A stretch of 64,000 nucleotides of DNA from the NCBI GenBank assembly GCA_016934395.1, contig JAFGSZ010000079.1, positions 53,766-117,765 on the forward strand. Direction: 5' to 3'. This document shows, piece by piece, positions 1-8,875 of the stretch. Position 1 is the first letter of the stretch, and every line of letters starts with the position of its first letter. Source of the DNA: Bacteroidales bacterium. Lineage in GTDB: Bacteria > Bacteroidota > Bacteroidia > Bacteroidales > UBA10428. The notes beneath the pieces are model-generated. The model was not told the origin of the DNA. It saw only the letters and a program-made list of their open reading frames with translations, and ran no database searches. Both the position numbers and the translations under genes were made by a program.

Positions 1-1078
1 GTAATCCTTCTTTAATCATATCATCAAAATCTACACGGTCCATGCTAGCCATATTTTCTTTTGCCCGTTGGTTGTCTTCAGGCGCCATATCAATTTGCAT
101 AATATCAAGCAGTCCATCATTATTATAATCGGCAATATCAGCGCCCATGCCATAAAATGATGTTTGTCTTATAACTTCAGCTGTTCTGTCGGTAAATGTA
201 CCATCACCGTTATTAAAGTAAAAAAAATCAGGGCTGGTAAAATCATTGGAGATATAGATATCTTTAAATCCGTCTTGGTTTAAGTCGCCTACAGTTGCAC
301 TTAATGATAATCCAAAAGATAATAAACCTGACTCAACAGTAACGTTTGTGAAAGTCCCGTCACCATTGTTGCGATACAAATGATCAGAATCTTTCATTTT
401 TACATGTCTCATCATTTGCTTATAAAAAAACGGGGGAGATTTAAAGCTGGTTATAGGATAATTTGCAACATACAGGTCCAGGTCACCATCATTATCGTAA
501 TCAAAGAACGTACTCTGGGTGCTAAGTCCAGGATCATTTATGCCATATTTCTCAGCTTCTTCAATAAATACAGGAATACCCTCTTTATTGATTCCCTGAT
601 TTACAAACAATAAATTTTCACGAATATTTAATAATCCGGATACACTTACATAAATGTCAAGTAATCCATCGTTATTTATATCGCAGATCGTTGATCCCAA
701 CATCCATCGGGTATCGCCACCGGTATTTGAAATTTCTGTCACATCTTCAAATTCAAGATTTCCTTTATTTAAATACAGTTTATTACTTATCATATTTCCA
801 ACTAAATATATATCCGTTAGTCCATCATTATTAAAATCACCTACTGATACCCCACCGCCCATATATATATATGAAAATAAGAAATAATTAAAAGTATCTG
901 TTTCAGTAAGGGTGTTTTCGAATGTTATATTCGTTTTATCAGAGGAGAGTTTTTTGAAAAGTGAAAGGTCTTTACTTTTTTCTAATTGAGTACATGAAAT
1001 TAATAGAAAAAAAAATAAAGATTTTATAATACCAAAAATTACTACTGTCTTAAATGGGAGTTTAGAAGATATATTCAT
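1..1078 (-). CDS. VCBS/FG-GAP repeat lipoprotein, partial (3' end outside window)
   Basis: The reading frame opens at the ATG at 1078 and runs off the left edge without a stop, giving about 359 residues. The N-terminus has a hydrophobic segment ending in a lipobox (LLISC, Cys29), so an outer-membrane lipoprotein is predicted. The body carries at least five DxNxDGxxD calcium-loop motifs (for example DFNNDGLTDIY, DYDNDGDLDLY and DYNNDGLLDIM), typical of FG-GAP/VCBS beta-propeller blades. Large proteins of this class (CRTAC1/ASPIC-UnbV type) often follow SusC/SusD pairs in Bacteroidota and are thought to help bind substrate at the surface, but that role is inferred from context. The gene lies on the same strand as SusD, about 90 bases downstream and behind a hairpin, so its expression may be reduced relative to susCD. 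The missing C-terminus prevents assigning an ASPIC/UnbV domain. Confidence 0.85.
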   Translation of the reverse strand, partial: MNISSKLPFKTVVIFGIIKSLFFFLLISCTQLEKSKDLSLFKKLSSDKTNITFENTLTETDTFNYFLFSYIYMGGGVSVGDFNNDGLTDIYLVGNMISNKLYLNKGNLEFEDVTEISNTGGDTRWMLGSTICDINNDGLLDIYVSVSGLLNIRENLLFVNQGINKEGIPVFIEEAEKYGINDPGLSTQSTFFDYDNDGDLDLYVANYPITSFKSPPFFYKQMMRHVKMKDSDHLYRNNGDGTFTNVTVESGLLSFGLSLSATVGDLNQDGFKDIYISNDFTSPDFFYFNNGDGTFTDRTAEVIRQTSFYGMGADIADYNNDGLLDIMQIDMAPEDNQRAKENMASMDRVDFDDMIKEGL

Positions 1079-1120
1079 ATATAGAATTATAAAACTTATT
1101 TAGGTTTATTATAGATAGCA

Positions 1121-1152
1121 AAAAAAATGGTTCTTCACAGAACCATTTTTTT
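1121..1152 (-). terminator. Symmetric hairpin flanked by A and T runs, downstream of susD
   Basis: A near-perfect inverted repeat (arms about 13 bases around AAAATGGTTCT, loop of 4) has A/T runs on both sides, so it can act as an intrinsic terminator on either strand. It lies 20 bases past the SusD stop and 43 bases before the start of the next same-strand gene. It probably terminates or attenuates the susCD transcript ahead of the VCBS lipoprotein gene. Confidence 0.65.
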
Positions 1153-1171
1153 ACTAAATGATTTAAGATTT

Positions 1172-2764
1172 TTAATATCCAGGATTCTGATCAGCATTTG
1201 TTAAACTCTCATTTGCATTAATTTCAGTCTGGGGTATTGGCCATAATACATGTGTGGTTGCATTAAAAACCAGATCTTCTTGCTCCTGTAAAGGAAGGTC
1301 ATCATATACCTCAGTCATAAAAGCAGCTAATCGACCCCATCTTACTAGGTCGGGGAATCTGACTTGTTCACCGCATAATTCCACCTTACGTTCATGTTCA
1401 AGAGCAACCATAAACTCAGCCAAAGTACCAACAGGGTAAGTTGCATCCATAGCCAGAGTACCGTAATTAGGCATAGCTACATCTGCTCTGTTTCTTACCT
1501 GGTTCATATAACCAACTGCTGTAGCAAGGTTTCCGCCTGCTCTGTTGGCTTCAGCCTCAGCCATCATCAACAAAACATCGGCATATCGTATAATTTGCAT
1601 ATTTATACCAGATGCTTCTCCGGATACACTACCTTCACTCGGTTGTTTATAATAATTCTGGTATTTTCTCCAACCAGCTCTTGGGTAGAAAGAGCCGTCT
1701 GATTGTTCTAAATCAGTTATAGCAGCCGTAAGAGTACCATTATTATATGAATCACCATTCAAATAGAAACAATATCCAAACCTTGGATCACCAGCTTCAA
1801 ATTCATTACGAAGGTTTACAGAAGGAAATACATTCCACCAGTTGAAGCAGCCATATTCCTGGCCCCTGAAACAAGATTCATTTAATCCCTGGTCACTCCT
1901 GTCGGAATCCCAACGATTCGCATTACCTGCTGCAATATTAAATTCTACAGCAAATATAGATTCATCACCATGTTCGGTTTCTTCCATAAAGTTATCAAAG
2001 TAAGCATCCTCAAGTGAGTACCCTGTAACATTATTAAAGGCATCCATTGCTCCCTGGTAATCTTCCTGGAACAAACGAACTTTACCTAATAATGCCCAGG
2101 CAGCACCCGATGTTACCCTACCAAGATCTTCTTCTGATTTATCAAGACACTGTGCTGCAGCATCTTCAAGGTCTGATTCAATTAGGTCATATATTACCGC
2201 TTTCGATGTTTTTGGCTGACCCTGTACCGGATCATTAGGATCAGGAACTTCCAACATTAAAGGTACATCGCCAAACCGATCAACCAGCATAAAATAATAC
2301 AAGGCCCTTAAAAATTTAGCTTCACCGTCAAACTTTAATTTTCTTGCTGTTGCCATTTCCGATTCCAGTATTTCTCCGATTACATCAGCATTATTAATAA
2401 CAAAATTTGCTTTATTAATACCCCTGTAGCAGCTTTCCCAGAAAGCTCCAATTGCTCCGTGTGACGGGTCAAATGAAAAATCCAGGTACTGACGTTTGTC
2501 AGATTCCAATTGAGGATTGCCAGAATTTTCGTGTCCCATATTATCATATCCAAACCAGATATGACGGTTATATAGACCCCTGGTTTGTAAACTGCCATAT
2601 ATAGCATTTACCGCAGATTGCACCTGTACCTCATTTTTAAAATAGGTTTCAGGTCGAAGTTCATTTGGATTTGACAGTTCTAATTTATCAGCATTACAGG
2701 AGTAATTTAGAACTAGTGCACCAAAAGTAATTGCTAGAAATATAAATTTAATTATTTTCATCAT
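1172..2764 (-). CDS. SusD/RagB-family nutrient-binding outer-membrane lipoprotein
   Basis: This 530-residue protein starts with a lipoprotein signal (lipobox LNYSC, Cys23). It has the SusD layout: the N-terminal ELRPETYFKNEVQVQSAVNAIY stretch, TPR-like helices with the EAKFLRALYYFMLVDRFGDVPL block, and a C-terminal RYADVLLMMAEAEAN helix followed by ERKVELCGE and the closing PIPQTEINANESL...NPGY signature. SusD proteins form the lid over the SusC transporter and bind the oligosaccharide at the cell surface. It sits 15 bases after the SusC stop, so the two are co-transcribed. The substrate cannot be read from sequence; the divergent GH8 gene suggests xylo-oligosaccharides (inference). Confidence 0.95.
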   Translation of the reverse strand: MMKIIKFIFLAITFGALVLNYSCNADKLELSNPNELRPETYFKNEVQVQSAVNAIYGSLQTRGLYNRHIWFGYDNMGHENSGNPQLESDKRQYLDFSFDPSHGAIGAFWESCYRGINKANFVINNADVIGEILESEMATARKLKFDGEAKFLRALYYFMLVDRFGDVPLMLEVPDPNDPVQGQPKTSKAVIYDLIESDLEDAAAQCLDKSEEDLGRVTSGAAWALLGKVRLFQEDYQGAMDAFNNVTGYSLEDAYFDNFMEETEHGDESIFAVEFNIAAGNANRWDSDRSDQGLNESCFRGQEYGCFNWWNVFPSVNLRNEFEAGDPRFGYCFYLNGDSYNNGTLTAAITDLEQSDGSFYPRAGWRKYQNYYKQPSEGSVSGEASGINMQIIRYADVLLMMAEAEANRAGGNLATAVGYMNQVRNRADVAMPNYGTLAMDATYPVGTLAEFMVALEHERKVELCGEQVRFPDLVRWGRLAAFMTEVYDDLPLQEQEDLVFNATTHVLWPIPQTEINANESLTNADQNPGY

Positions 2765-2779
2765 TCTATATTATTTGAA

Positions 2780-5700
2780 TTAAAATGTAATTTGAATACC
2801 TGCTGTCAGCGCTTTTGGTATAGGATAAGCACCTACATCAATTCCATTAGCAAAGTTATTTAATGGCTGGCCATTACTGTTAGTTCTTGGTGCGCCAATG
2901 TTAGAAGCGTCATTTTGAACAACTGTGTTTGCTCCAATTTCAGGATCTAAACCAGAATAATCGGTAAGGGTTATCAGATTTTGTGCACTTACATAGATTC
3001 TCATTTTTGAAAATACGTTTCCAAAAATGCCGTCAGGTAATGTGTATCCCAGTGTAATATTCTTAACCCTGGTATATGAACCGTCTTCTACGAACCTGGA
3101 AGATGCTTGAATATTTGTTGCGGCACCACCAGCTCTTGGAACTGTATTTGAAGGATTAGTAGTAGTCCATCTGTCTAATACTGCTGTTCCAGAATTAAAT
3201 AATCTTGGCATACCTTCCAAATCATAAATATTGGTATTGTATACGTCATTACCATATACTCCGGTAATAAATACATTAAGATCAAGCCCTTTATAATTTG
3301 CACTTAAATTTAATGCAGCTGTCAGTTTTGGGAATGGATTTCCAATTTTTGTTCTATCAGCATCGCTAATTACATTATCTCCATTGGTATCTGCAATGCG
3401 GAAGTCACCAGCCCTGGCGCTTTTTGTATTATATTGCGAGCCTCCCATATAGGCGAGCGCGTCTGCATCACTCTGGAAGATACCATCAAATTTCCAGCCA
3501 TAAAAATAGAACAAGGGTTCACCTACATCTGCTCTTGAAATATTTTCATTTTCAAAACTGAATCCCTGAATGGGTTGTCCACCGAGCGATAACACTTCAT
3601 TTTTAAAAGTACCCAGGTTCAAACTAGCAGACCATTGAAAATCACCTTCAAAATCATTATAACCCAATTGAAGTTCCAAACCTTTTGTTTCAACAGAACC
3701 TACATTTTGCGGTACTGATGCAGTAAATATACCAAAAGTAGGTATAGTTGGTACGGGTATTAACAAGTCATCAGATTTATTAATGTAATATTCAACAGCC
3801 ATTGTAAACTGATTGTTTAATAATCCAAGGTCCAATCCAATGTTTGTCATACTTATTTCCTCCCATTTCAAATCGGGATTTTCCAAATTACCAATGGTTG
3901 TACCAACAGCAGCTATATCATTAATTACATAAAACATATTTGATGATGCTGTTGAAGAATATTTATAATCTCCGATTTTATCATTTCCGGTTTTACCCCA
4001 ACTGGCCCTTAGTTTTAAGTTGCTGATCATATCTGCATTCATCATAAATGCTTCTTTATTAATTCTCCAACCTACAGCTACTGATGGGAAGATACCCCAA
4101 CGGTTATTGGCACCAAACCGGGAAGAAGCATCTCTTCTAATTGAAGCTGCAAACAAATATTTCTGGTCATAGTTATAATTTAACCTGCCTAAATATCCGA
4201 TCCTTTTATATTCAGTAAGTGTGGAAGTCATATTGGAACCTGTATTTACGAGTTGCTCCACATCGTCACTTATAGAATTCTGACTGGAGATGTTGGCAAG
4301 AGTGTTGTTGATATTACTTGCTTCAATCAGGGCTAATATCTCCACATTATGAACATCAGCAAATGTTTTTGTATAATTCAAACTATTGGTAAATATAAGC
4401 GACTGATAAGTTGCCCTGTTTTTCCTTATAATTGAACTGCTTCTAGCATGTGTGCCACTACCAAGGTTATCGTCGTTATACGAAGGTAAAAACTGGTCAT
4501 CATTTAGCCTGATATCTTCCAACCCGGCTACTGATTTAAATTTCAACCCATCAATTATTTCAAGTTCACCATAGATATTCCCTATAATGCTGGTTGTTTT
4601 ATTGGAAAAAGTATTTAATTGAAGAATTCTTAAAGGGTTTTCTGCATCCTGTCCGTCAATTGGTGAAGACGGCCCCTGATAACCACCTAAGTTATTTTCA
4701 TTATAAACAGGCAAATATGGCGCCATTTTAATAGAATGCTCAAGAATTGAACGACCGCCTGCATCAGGTAAAGGATTCTGATCAGAAAAGGCCACAGCTA
4801 AATTTTCTCCTATTTTTAATTTTCCATACTTAAAATCACTATTAGCCCTGAAATTATACCGTTCGTAACCTGTGGTTTTTATGATCCCTTCCTGGCTAAC
4901 GTATCCCCCTGAAATTCTGTAAGTACTGTTTTCACCTCCACCAGCTACTCCCAGATTATAATTTTGCATAAAACCCGTTTGAAATACTTCGTCCTGCCAG
5001 TTTGTTTCACCCTGAATTCTGCTTGCATATATAGGATTAGTTATTGCTTCAGGAGTTGTAGTCACATCAGGAGATGAAGCATATTGAATATATTGTTCGG
5101 TATTTAATACATCAAACCTGCTGTTGTTCCATTGTGTACCCCAGTAAGCATCAAAATCAACTTTTACTTTACCGGAAACACCTTGTTTTGTTGTAACTAA
5201 GATTACACCATTAGATCCCTGAGAACCATAAATGGCAGCTGTAGAGGCATCTTTCAACACCTGAATAGATTCAATATCGTTTGGATTTACATCTCCCAAT
5301 CCGGCAGCAACAACACCATCAATAACAATTAGCGGGTCGTTGTTTCCAGCAGTACTTATACCCCTGATTCGAATTGTTGGGGCAACGCCAGGAGAACCAT
5401 TATTTACAACAGTTACACCAGCAGCACGACCTTGTAATGCCTGATCAGCCGTAGTAACAGGAACTGCGGTAATTTCCTGAGCATCAACGGAAGAAATTGC
5501 TCCGGTAACTTCAAGTCTTCGCTGGGTGCCATAACCTACAACCACGATTTCTTCGAGGCTTCTAATATCAGGCATTAATGCAATGCTTAAGACGGTTTGT
5601 GCACCAACAGTAACTTCTTCATTTAAATATCCCACGTAGCTAAATACGAGCACATCACCTGCATTTGCCTGAATACTAAATTTTCCATCGAGGTCTGAAA

Positions 5701-6169
5701 CAACACCACGTGTTGTACCTTTAACCAGCACATTGGCACCCGGCAGAGGTTCCTGGGTAGAACCATCTGTTATTGTACCCTCAATGCTCTGCTGCAGATT
5801 TTGTTTAAGAGTTAATACCACAAGGTCGTTATTAAATACCTTGTAAGTAATGTCAGAAGTTTCAAACAGTTTTTCCAGAATCTGTTCAACATTTTCATTC
5901 TTAACATTCAGATTTACAACATTATCAATGTAACTGAATTCATCGTTGTAAAAGAACCTGAATTTGCTTTGTTGTTCAAGGATCTGAAAAACTTCACGTA
6001 CTGTCTTTCCGTTTAAATCCAGGTTAAACTTAGTATTCTGTGAATACACAGATGCTCCTAAGTTTAAAGATAAAACAAATGATAATAGTGTAGTTAGTTT
6101 CATAATCAGGATTAGTTTATTAAGCTTTCTTTTATATAGGAAAGCTAGATAATAAAAATAATTTTTCAT
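2780..6169 (-). CDS. SusC/RagA-family TonB-dependent transporter with STN domain
   Basis: This 1129-residue outer-membrane transporter has these domains in order: an extended N-terminus with signal peptide (to about residue 43, ending SVYSQ), an STN secretin/TonB short domain (about 47-118), a carboxypeptidase D regulatory-like domain (about 128-200, with GTITDGSTQEPLPGANV), a plug (about 215-330, with ITAVPVTTADQALQGRAAGV and DPLIVIDGV), and a beta-barrel ending in the aromatic-rich AGIQITF. It imports the glycan held by SusD using TonB energy. The STN domain is the known hallmark of TonB receptors that signal substrate binding to a FecR anti-sigma factor; such a gene lies immediately upstream with its ECF sigma. 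The start is the ATG at 6169; an internal Met at residue 23 is possible, but the long leader is common in this family. Confidence 0.96.
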   Translation of the reverse strand: MKNYFYYLAFLYKRKLNKLILIMKLTTLLSFVLSLNLGASVYSQNTKFNLDLNGKTVREVFQILEQQSKFRFFYNDEFSYIDNVVNLNVKNENVEQILEKLFETSDITYKVFNNDLVVLTLKQNLQQSIEGTITDGSTQEPLPGANVLVKGTTRGVVSDLDGKFSIQANAGDVLVFSYVGYLNEEVTVGAQTVLSIALMPDIRSLEEIVVVGYGTQRRLEVTGAISSVDAQEITAVPVTTADQALQGRAAGVTVVNNGSPGVAPTIRIRGISTAGNNDPLIVIDGVVAAGLGDVNPNDIESIQVLKDASTAAIYGSQGSNGVILVTTKQGVSGKVKVDFDAYWGTQWNNSRFDVLNTEQYIQYASSPDVTTTPEAITNPIYASRIQGETNWQDEVFQTGFMQNYNLGVAGGGENSTYRISGGYVSQEGIIKTTGYERYNFRANSDFKYGKLKIGENLAVAFSDQNPLPDAGGRSILEHSIKMAPYLPVYNENNLGGYQGPSSPIDGQDAENPLRILQLNTFSNKTTSIIGNIYGELEIIDGLKFKSVAGLEDIRLNDDQFLPSYNDDNLGSGTHARSSSIIRKNRATYQSLIFTNSLNYTKTFADVHNVEILALIEASNINNTLANISSQNSISDDVEQLVNTGSNMTSTLTEYKRIGYLGRLNYNYDQKYLFAASIRRDASSRFGANNRWGIFPSVAVGWRINKEAFMMNADMISNLKLRASWGKTGNDKIGDYKYSSTASSNMFYVINDIAAVGTTIGNLENPDLKWEEISMTNIGLDLGLLNNQFTMAVEYYINKSDDLLIPVPTIPTFGIFTASVPQNVGSVETKGLELQLGYNDFEGDFQWSASLNLGTFKNEVLSLGGQPIQGFSFENENISRADVGEPLFYFYGWKFDGIFQSDADALAYMGGSQYNTKSARAGDFRIADTNGDNVISDADRTKIGNPFPKLTAALNLSANYKGLDLNVFITGVYGNDVYNTNIYDLEGMPRLFNSGTAVLDRWTTTNPSNTVPRAGGAATNIQASSRFVEDGSYTRVKNITLGYTLPDGIFGNVFSKMRIYVSAQNLITLTDYSGLDPEIGANTVVQNDASNIGAPRTNSNGQPLNNFANGIDVGAYPIPKALTAGIQITF

Positions 6170-6260
6170 AGATTTGAATTGTTTTTAAGATTAGACATTT
6201 TTATGCTGGAGAACATCGCGTTACATTCCGCATTATTGATGTTTGATCAGATTTTTAATG

Positions 6261-6293
6261 GGGAATGGATCTTTGCATCTGTTCCCTTTTTTT
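6261..6293 (+). terminator. 10-bp hairpin plus T-run in the fecR-susC gap, T-run on the opposite strand
   Basis: GGGAATGGAT pairs with ATCTGTTCCC around a CTTTGC loop (two G-T wobbles) and is followed on the plus strand by TTTTTTT. On the plus strand this is a canonical terminator, yet both flanking genes are on the minus strand. In the minus-strand mRNA the hairpin would sit in the susC leader without a following U-run. It may block antisense transcription into fecR, or act as an mRNA stability or processing element. Confidence 0.5.
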
Positions 6294-6368
6294 AATTTTT
6301 TTAATTATTTTGGCATAGGCGTTTTTTAATTTTTATGAAGTTAATAATTAATGTAGTATTATTCTAGT

Positions 6369-7520
6369 TTATTTTTTCTTCAGGTGATTACTGAATTTTC
6401 TCATCATATCTTCATTTTCATATATTTCAACATTCTTACCTTTTAAGGCATATTCAATAGGCGCAGAAAGTTTAATGACATCCAATACCTGAGTAAGTGT
6501 TTCGTCCTCAAGTGTTCCGGTAAAACGAAAATGCTTTAAGTTTTCTGATTCAAAATTAAATGTGACATTATATTTTCGTTCCAGTTTAATTAACAGGTTA
6601 CTAAGTTCTTCTCCTTTTAAAATCAGCCTGTTATCTTTCCATGAAACAACTGGAGCAGGATCGACTTCAGCTGCAATATACATATTCCCTTTTTTCGGTT
6701 TTAGTATTTCGGGAATTGATTGCCTGATGGTGTTTATATCTTCAACCCTTAATTGTTGATATTCTTTTATATATACTGCCTTCTGATGAGGTTTTAGAAA
6801 GATAGTCTGAAGGGAATTGTTTTTCTGCTGATTATGCTGAATGGATACCCTGCCTTCGACCAAGGTAGTTTCTATTACACCTTCATCCTCATATGATTTT
6901 ACATTAAATTCTGTACCTAATGCCACAATTTTTAATTCTCCGGTAATTACATTAAAAGGCAATTTTTTATTTTTAGCTACCTTAAAATAAGCTTCTCCTT
7001 CGAGAGATACGAATCTGTTTTTTTTGTTAAACATATCCAAATATCTGATCTTACTCCCTGCGTTTAGCCAGACTTTTGATCCGTCAGGAAGTATTACTTC
7101 AGATCGTGCACCAAGGGGGGCGCAGATTTCATTATATGAGAATACAGATCGTTCTTCGTGATTAAAAATATAATAGGACAGAACACCACCGGATGCAAAT
7201 AATAATATGAAAATGGCAGCAATTTTCACTAACTTCATAATGCTCCAGTCTTTCCAGTTTGTGATTTGCATTTTGAATTTTTTCTCATGCTTGTTATGGT
7301 CAATGGCAGAAACAATTGAGTTATAAATCCTGTCAAAATTAACTGATTGATCTTCTGATTCGTTTGGTTTAAAATCAGATAACTCATCCAAAAGAATATC
7401 CTTTACGAGGTGTTCATTATTATCATCGGTTAAAGCTTCCCTTAACTTTTTTAAATCATCCTTTGTAGATTCATTTCTTCGGAACTTCTTCAAGTGTATT
7501 TTTAACTCAAAAATATTCAT
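6369..7520 (-). CDS. FecR-family anti-sigma factor (TonB signal transduction)
   Basis: The 383-residue protein has a cytoplasmic N-terminal segment, one membrane helix at about residues 97-118, a periplasmic FecR domain (about 135-235, including LPDGSKVWLNAGSKIRY and LEGEAYFKVAK), and a C-terminal DUF4974 domain (about 295-370). In the FecIRA-type pathway the periplasmic part contacts the STN domain of the TonB receptor and the cytoplasmic part releases or activates the sigma factor. It lies between the ECF sigma gene (166 bases upstream) and susC (199 bases downstream) on the same strand, so it should regulate this susCD pair. The length is normal for Bacteroidota FecR. Confidence 0.93.
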   Translation of the reverse strand: MNIFELKIHLKKFRRNESTKDDLKKLREALTDDNNEHLVKDILLDELSDFKPNESEDQSVNFDRIYNSIVSAIDHNKHEKKFKMQITNWKDWSIMKLVKIAAIFILLFASGGVLSYYIFNHEERSVFSYNEICAPLGARSEVILPDGSKVWLNAGSKIRYLDMFNKKNRFVSLEGEAYFKVAKNKKLPFNVITGELKIVALGTEFNVKSYEDEGVIETTLVEGRVSIQHNQQKNNSLQTIFLKPHQKAVYIKEYQQLRVEDINTIRQSIPEILKPKKGNMYIAAEVDPAPVVSWKDNRLILKGEELSNLLIKLERKYNVTFNFESENLKHFRFTGTLEDETLTQVLDVIKLSAPIEYALKGKNVEIYENEDMMRKFSNHLKKK

Positions 7521-7658
7521 GTATACGTGAATGTTAAAATACTTATTTCGTATGTATTATCTATAATACAACTTAGTGATCTTAACTACTCATTCAAAAT
7601 TGATTTTTTTTTGAAAATAAAGTTGCAGGTGAAAAGGTGGGCAAGTATTGTTGTGTAT

Positions 7659-7702
7659 TAGAGAATTTTAATCAAATAGAGAATTTTAATCAATTAGAGA
7701 AT
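7659..7702. repeat. Tandem 18-bp repeat at the 3' end of the ECF sigma gene
   Basis: TAGAGAATTTTAATCAAA (7659-7676) is followed directly by TAGAGAATTTTAATCAAT (7677-7694) and by a partial third copy, TAGAGAAT (7695-7702). The second copy contains the sigma stop codon, so the duplication extends the 3' end without changing the protein. It looks like replication slippage. Confidence 0.7.
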
Positions 7703-8252
7703 ATTCCTTGTTTAAATTTTCCCTGATATATCTTAAGGCCCTGTAAATTTGATTTTCTACTGAGCGCACAGATAGTCCTAAACGATTTGCAATTTCAATA
7801 TGAGATAAACCTTCCTGCCGGCTTAATTTAAATATCATTTGTTGCCTTAAGGGGAGACCCTTTATTAGGTTATCCACAGCGCCTTTCAGGTCATTATAGG
7901 CAATAACGTTCTGTGAATGGTCATCCTCTTGTAATTCCTGATCCGAAACATGCTTGATGTATTTTTGATGAACAAGTTGATGTTTGAAGTAATTATATAC
8001 CAGGTTGATGACAGATTTGTAAAGGAAATTTTTTAAAGAAAGCTTTTCATTTAGGGTTTTACGGTTTTCCCAAAGCGAAATAAATACGTTTTGAATTACT
8101 TCTTCAGTTTCGGCAGAGGAATGCAAATATCCTAGTGCAAAGAAGTATAATTTTTCTTTATACTTATTAAAGATCGCTTCAAATGCGGATTTATCACCAT
8201 CCTTCAGCTTACGGACCAGATAGCAGTCACTATATGAACACTTTGAACTCAA
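7686..8252 (-). CDS. ECF-subfamily RNA polymerase sigma-70 factor (FecI-like)
   Basis: The 188-residue protein has sigma region 2 at about residues 20-85 (FEAIFNKYKEKLYFFALGYL then EEVIQNVFISLWENR) and region 4 at about 125-180 (LPLRQQMIFKLSRQEGLSHI followed by a helix-turn-helix, NRLGLSVRSVENQI). It belongs to the Bacteroidota FecI-like group that pairs with FecR and a SusC bearing an STN domain, all downstream here. No ATG lies in frame before region 2: the best start is TTG at 8252, because an in-frame stop occurs a few codons upstream. It is expected to transcribe the susCD operon once FecR is triggered. Three TAGTTAGAT direct repeats lie just before its start. Confidence 0.9.
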   Translation of the reverse strand: MSSKCSYSDCYLVRKLKDGDKSAFEAIFNKYKEKLYFFALGYLHSSAETEEVIQNVFISLWENRKTLNEKLSLKNFLYKSVINLVYNYFKHQLVHQKYIKHVSDQELQEDDHSQNVIAYNDLKGAVDNLIKGLPLRQQMIFKLSRQEGLSHIEIANRLGLSVRSVENQIYRALRYIRENLNKEYSLID

Positions 8253-8260
8253 AGTTCCAA

Positions 8261-8293
8261 TAGTTAGATTTTAGTTAGATTCAGTAGTTAGAT
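8261..8293. repeat. Three direct repeats TAGTTAGAT upstream of ECF sigma gene
   Basis: TAGTTAGAT occurs at 8261-8269, 8272-8280 and 8285-8293, with 11- and 13-base periodicity. The copies lie within 45 bases of the sigma start on the upstream side. They could be a regulator-binding array spaced about one helical turn apart, or a slippage product. Confidence 0.5.
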
Positions 8294-8637
8294 GTAATAA
8301 TGCAAGCTAAGTGCATACAAATCTTACATTATTTCATATTAATTTAAAGCTAATATATAATTAACTTATTAATTAAACAAATATTCAGGTAAATTAACAA
8401 TCGTTCAAAGTCTCATCAGGATTCTGTTTTTAAATTTTTTTGACATAAGTCTACCTGCTAAAAATATTTTTTATGTAACTAACTTCTTTTATATTATCCT
8501 TATGAATATGTTTATATTATTGTTTTATTTTTTTGTTCAGAATTGCTTAAAAATAATTTTTTGAAAAAACAGAATGAACTTGGATGATTACATTTACCCG
8601 AGTTGAAAATTATTCATCTAGGCTCAAGGAATTCATT

Positions 8638-8660
8638 ATGTATATTGTTATAATATACAT
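8638..8660. promoter_or_regulatory. 23-bp inverted repeat, possible operator
   Basis: ATGTATATT and its exact reverse complement AATATACAT flank a 5-base GTTAT spacer. The site lies about 215 bases before the GH8 start and 385 bases before the sigma start. There is no T-run, so an operator is more likely than a terminator. The sequence is AT-only apart from three G/C pairs, which weakens the call. Confidence 0.35.
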
Positions 8661-8788
8661 TGGCTTACATATTTTGTGTCTGAAAAGGTTCTTATAATAT
8701 TGTTATTTGTTTGGGATAAAAACTTATTACTGTGATTATTTAGTAAAGGATGGTATTCATTAATTGAATAATTCATTAGGATTTACAT

Positions 8789-8831
8789 AGGTTTTTCCAT
8801 AAAAACCTTAAATTTAATTTTTATTAAATTT
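8789..8831 (+). promoter_or_regulatory. Two adjacent perfect hairpins in the GH8 leader
   Basis: AGGTTTTT/AAAAACCT (8789-8808, loop CCAT) is followed at once by AAATTTAAT/ATTAAATTT (8810-8831, loop TTTT). The pair ends 44 bases before the GH8 start codon. They may be 5' UTR structures or an operator pair. Confidence 0.4.
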
Positions 8832-8875
8832 TGAACCTAAGTAGAGAAATTTAGAATAACAATTAACAATCATTG

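Larger units (their letters stand above)
8294..8875. other. Divergent intergenic region between ECF sigma and GH8 genes
   Basis: About 580 AT-rich bases with no convincing open frame. It holds the promoters for two divergent units and three clear inverted repeats (listed separately at 8638-8660 and 8789-8831). I could not place a convincing -33/-7 promoter pair by eye. Confidence 0.6.

Noticed and set aside
380..613. Plus-strand frames within 380-887.
   Set aside because: They are opposite-strand shadows of the VCBS repeat lipoprotein, whose minus-strand frame has clear calcium-loop motifs.
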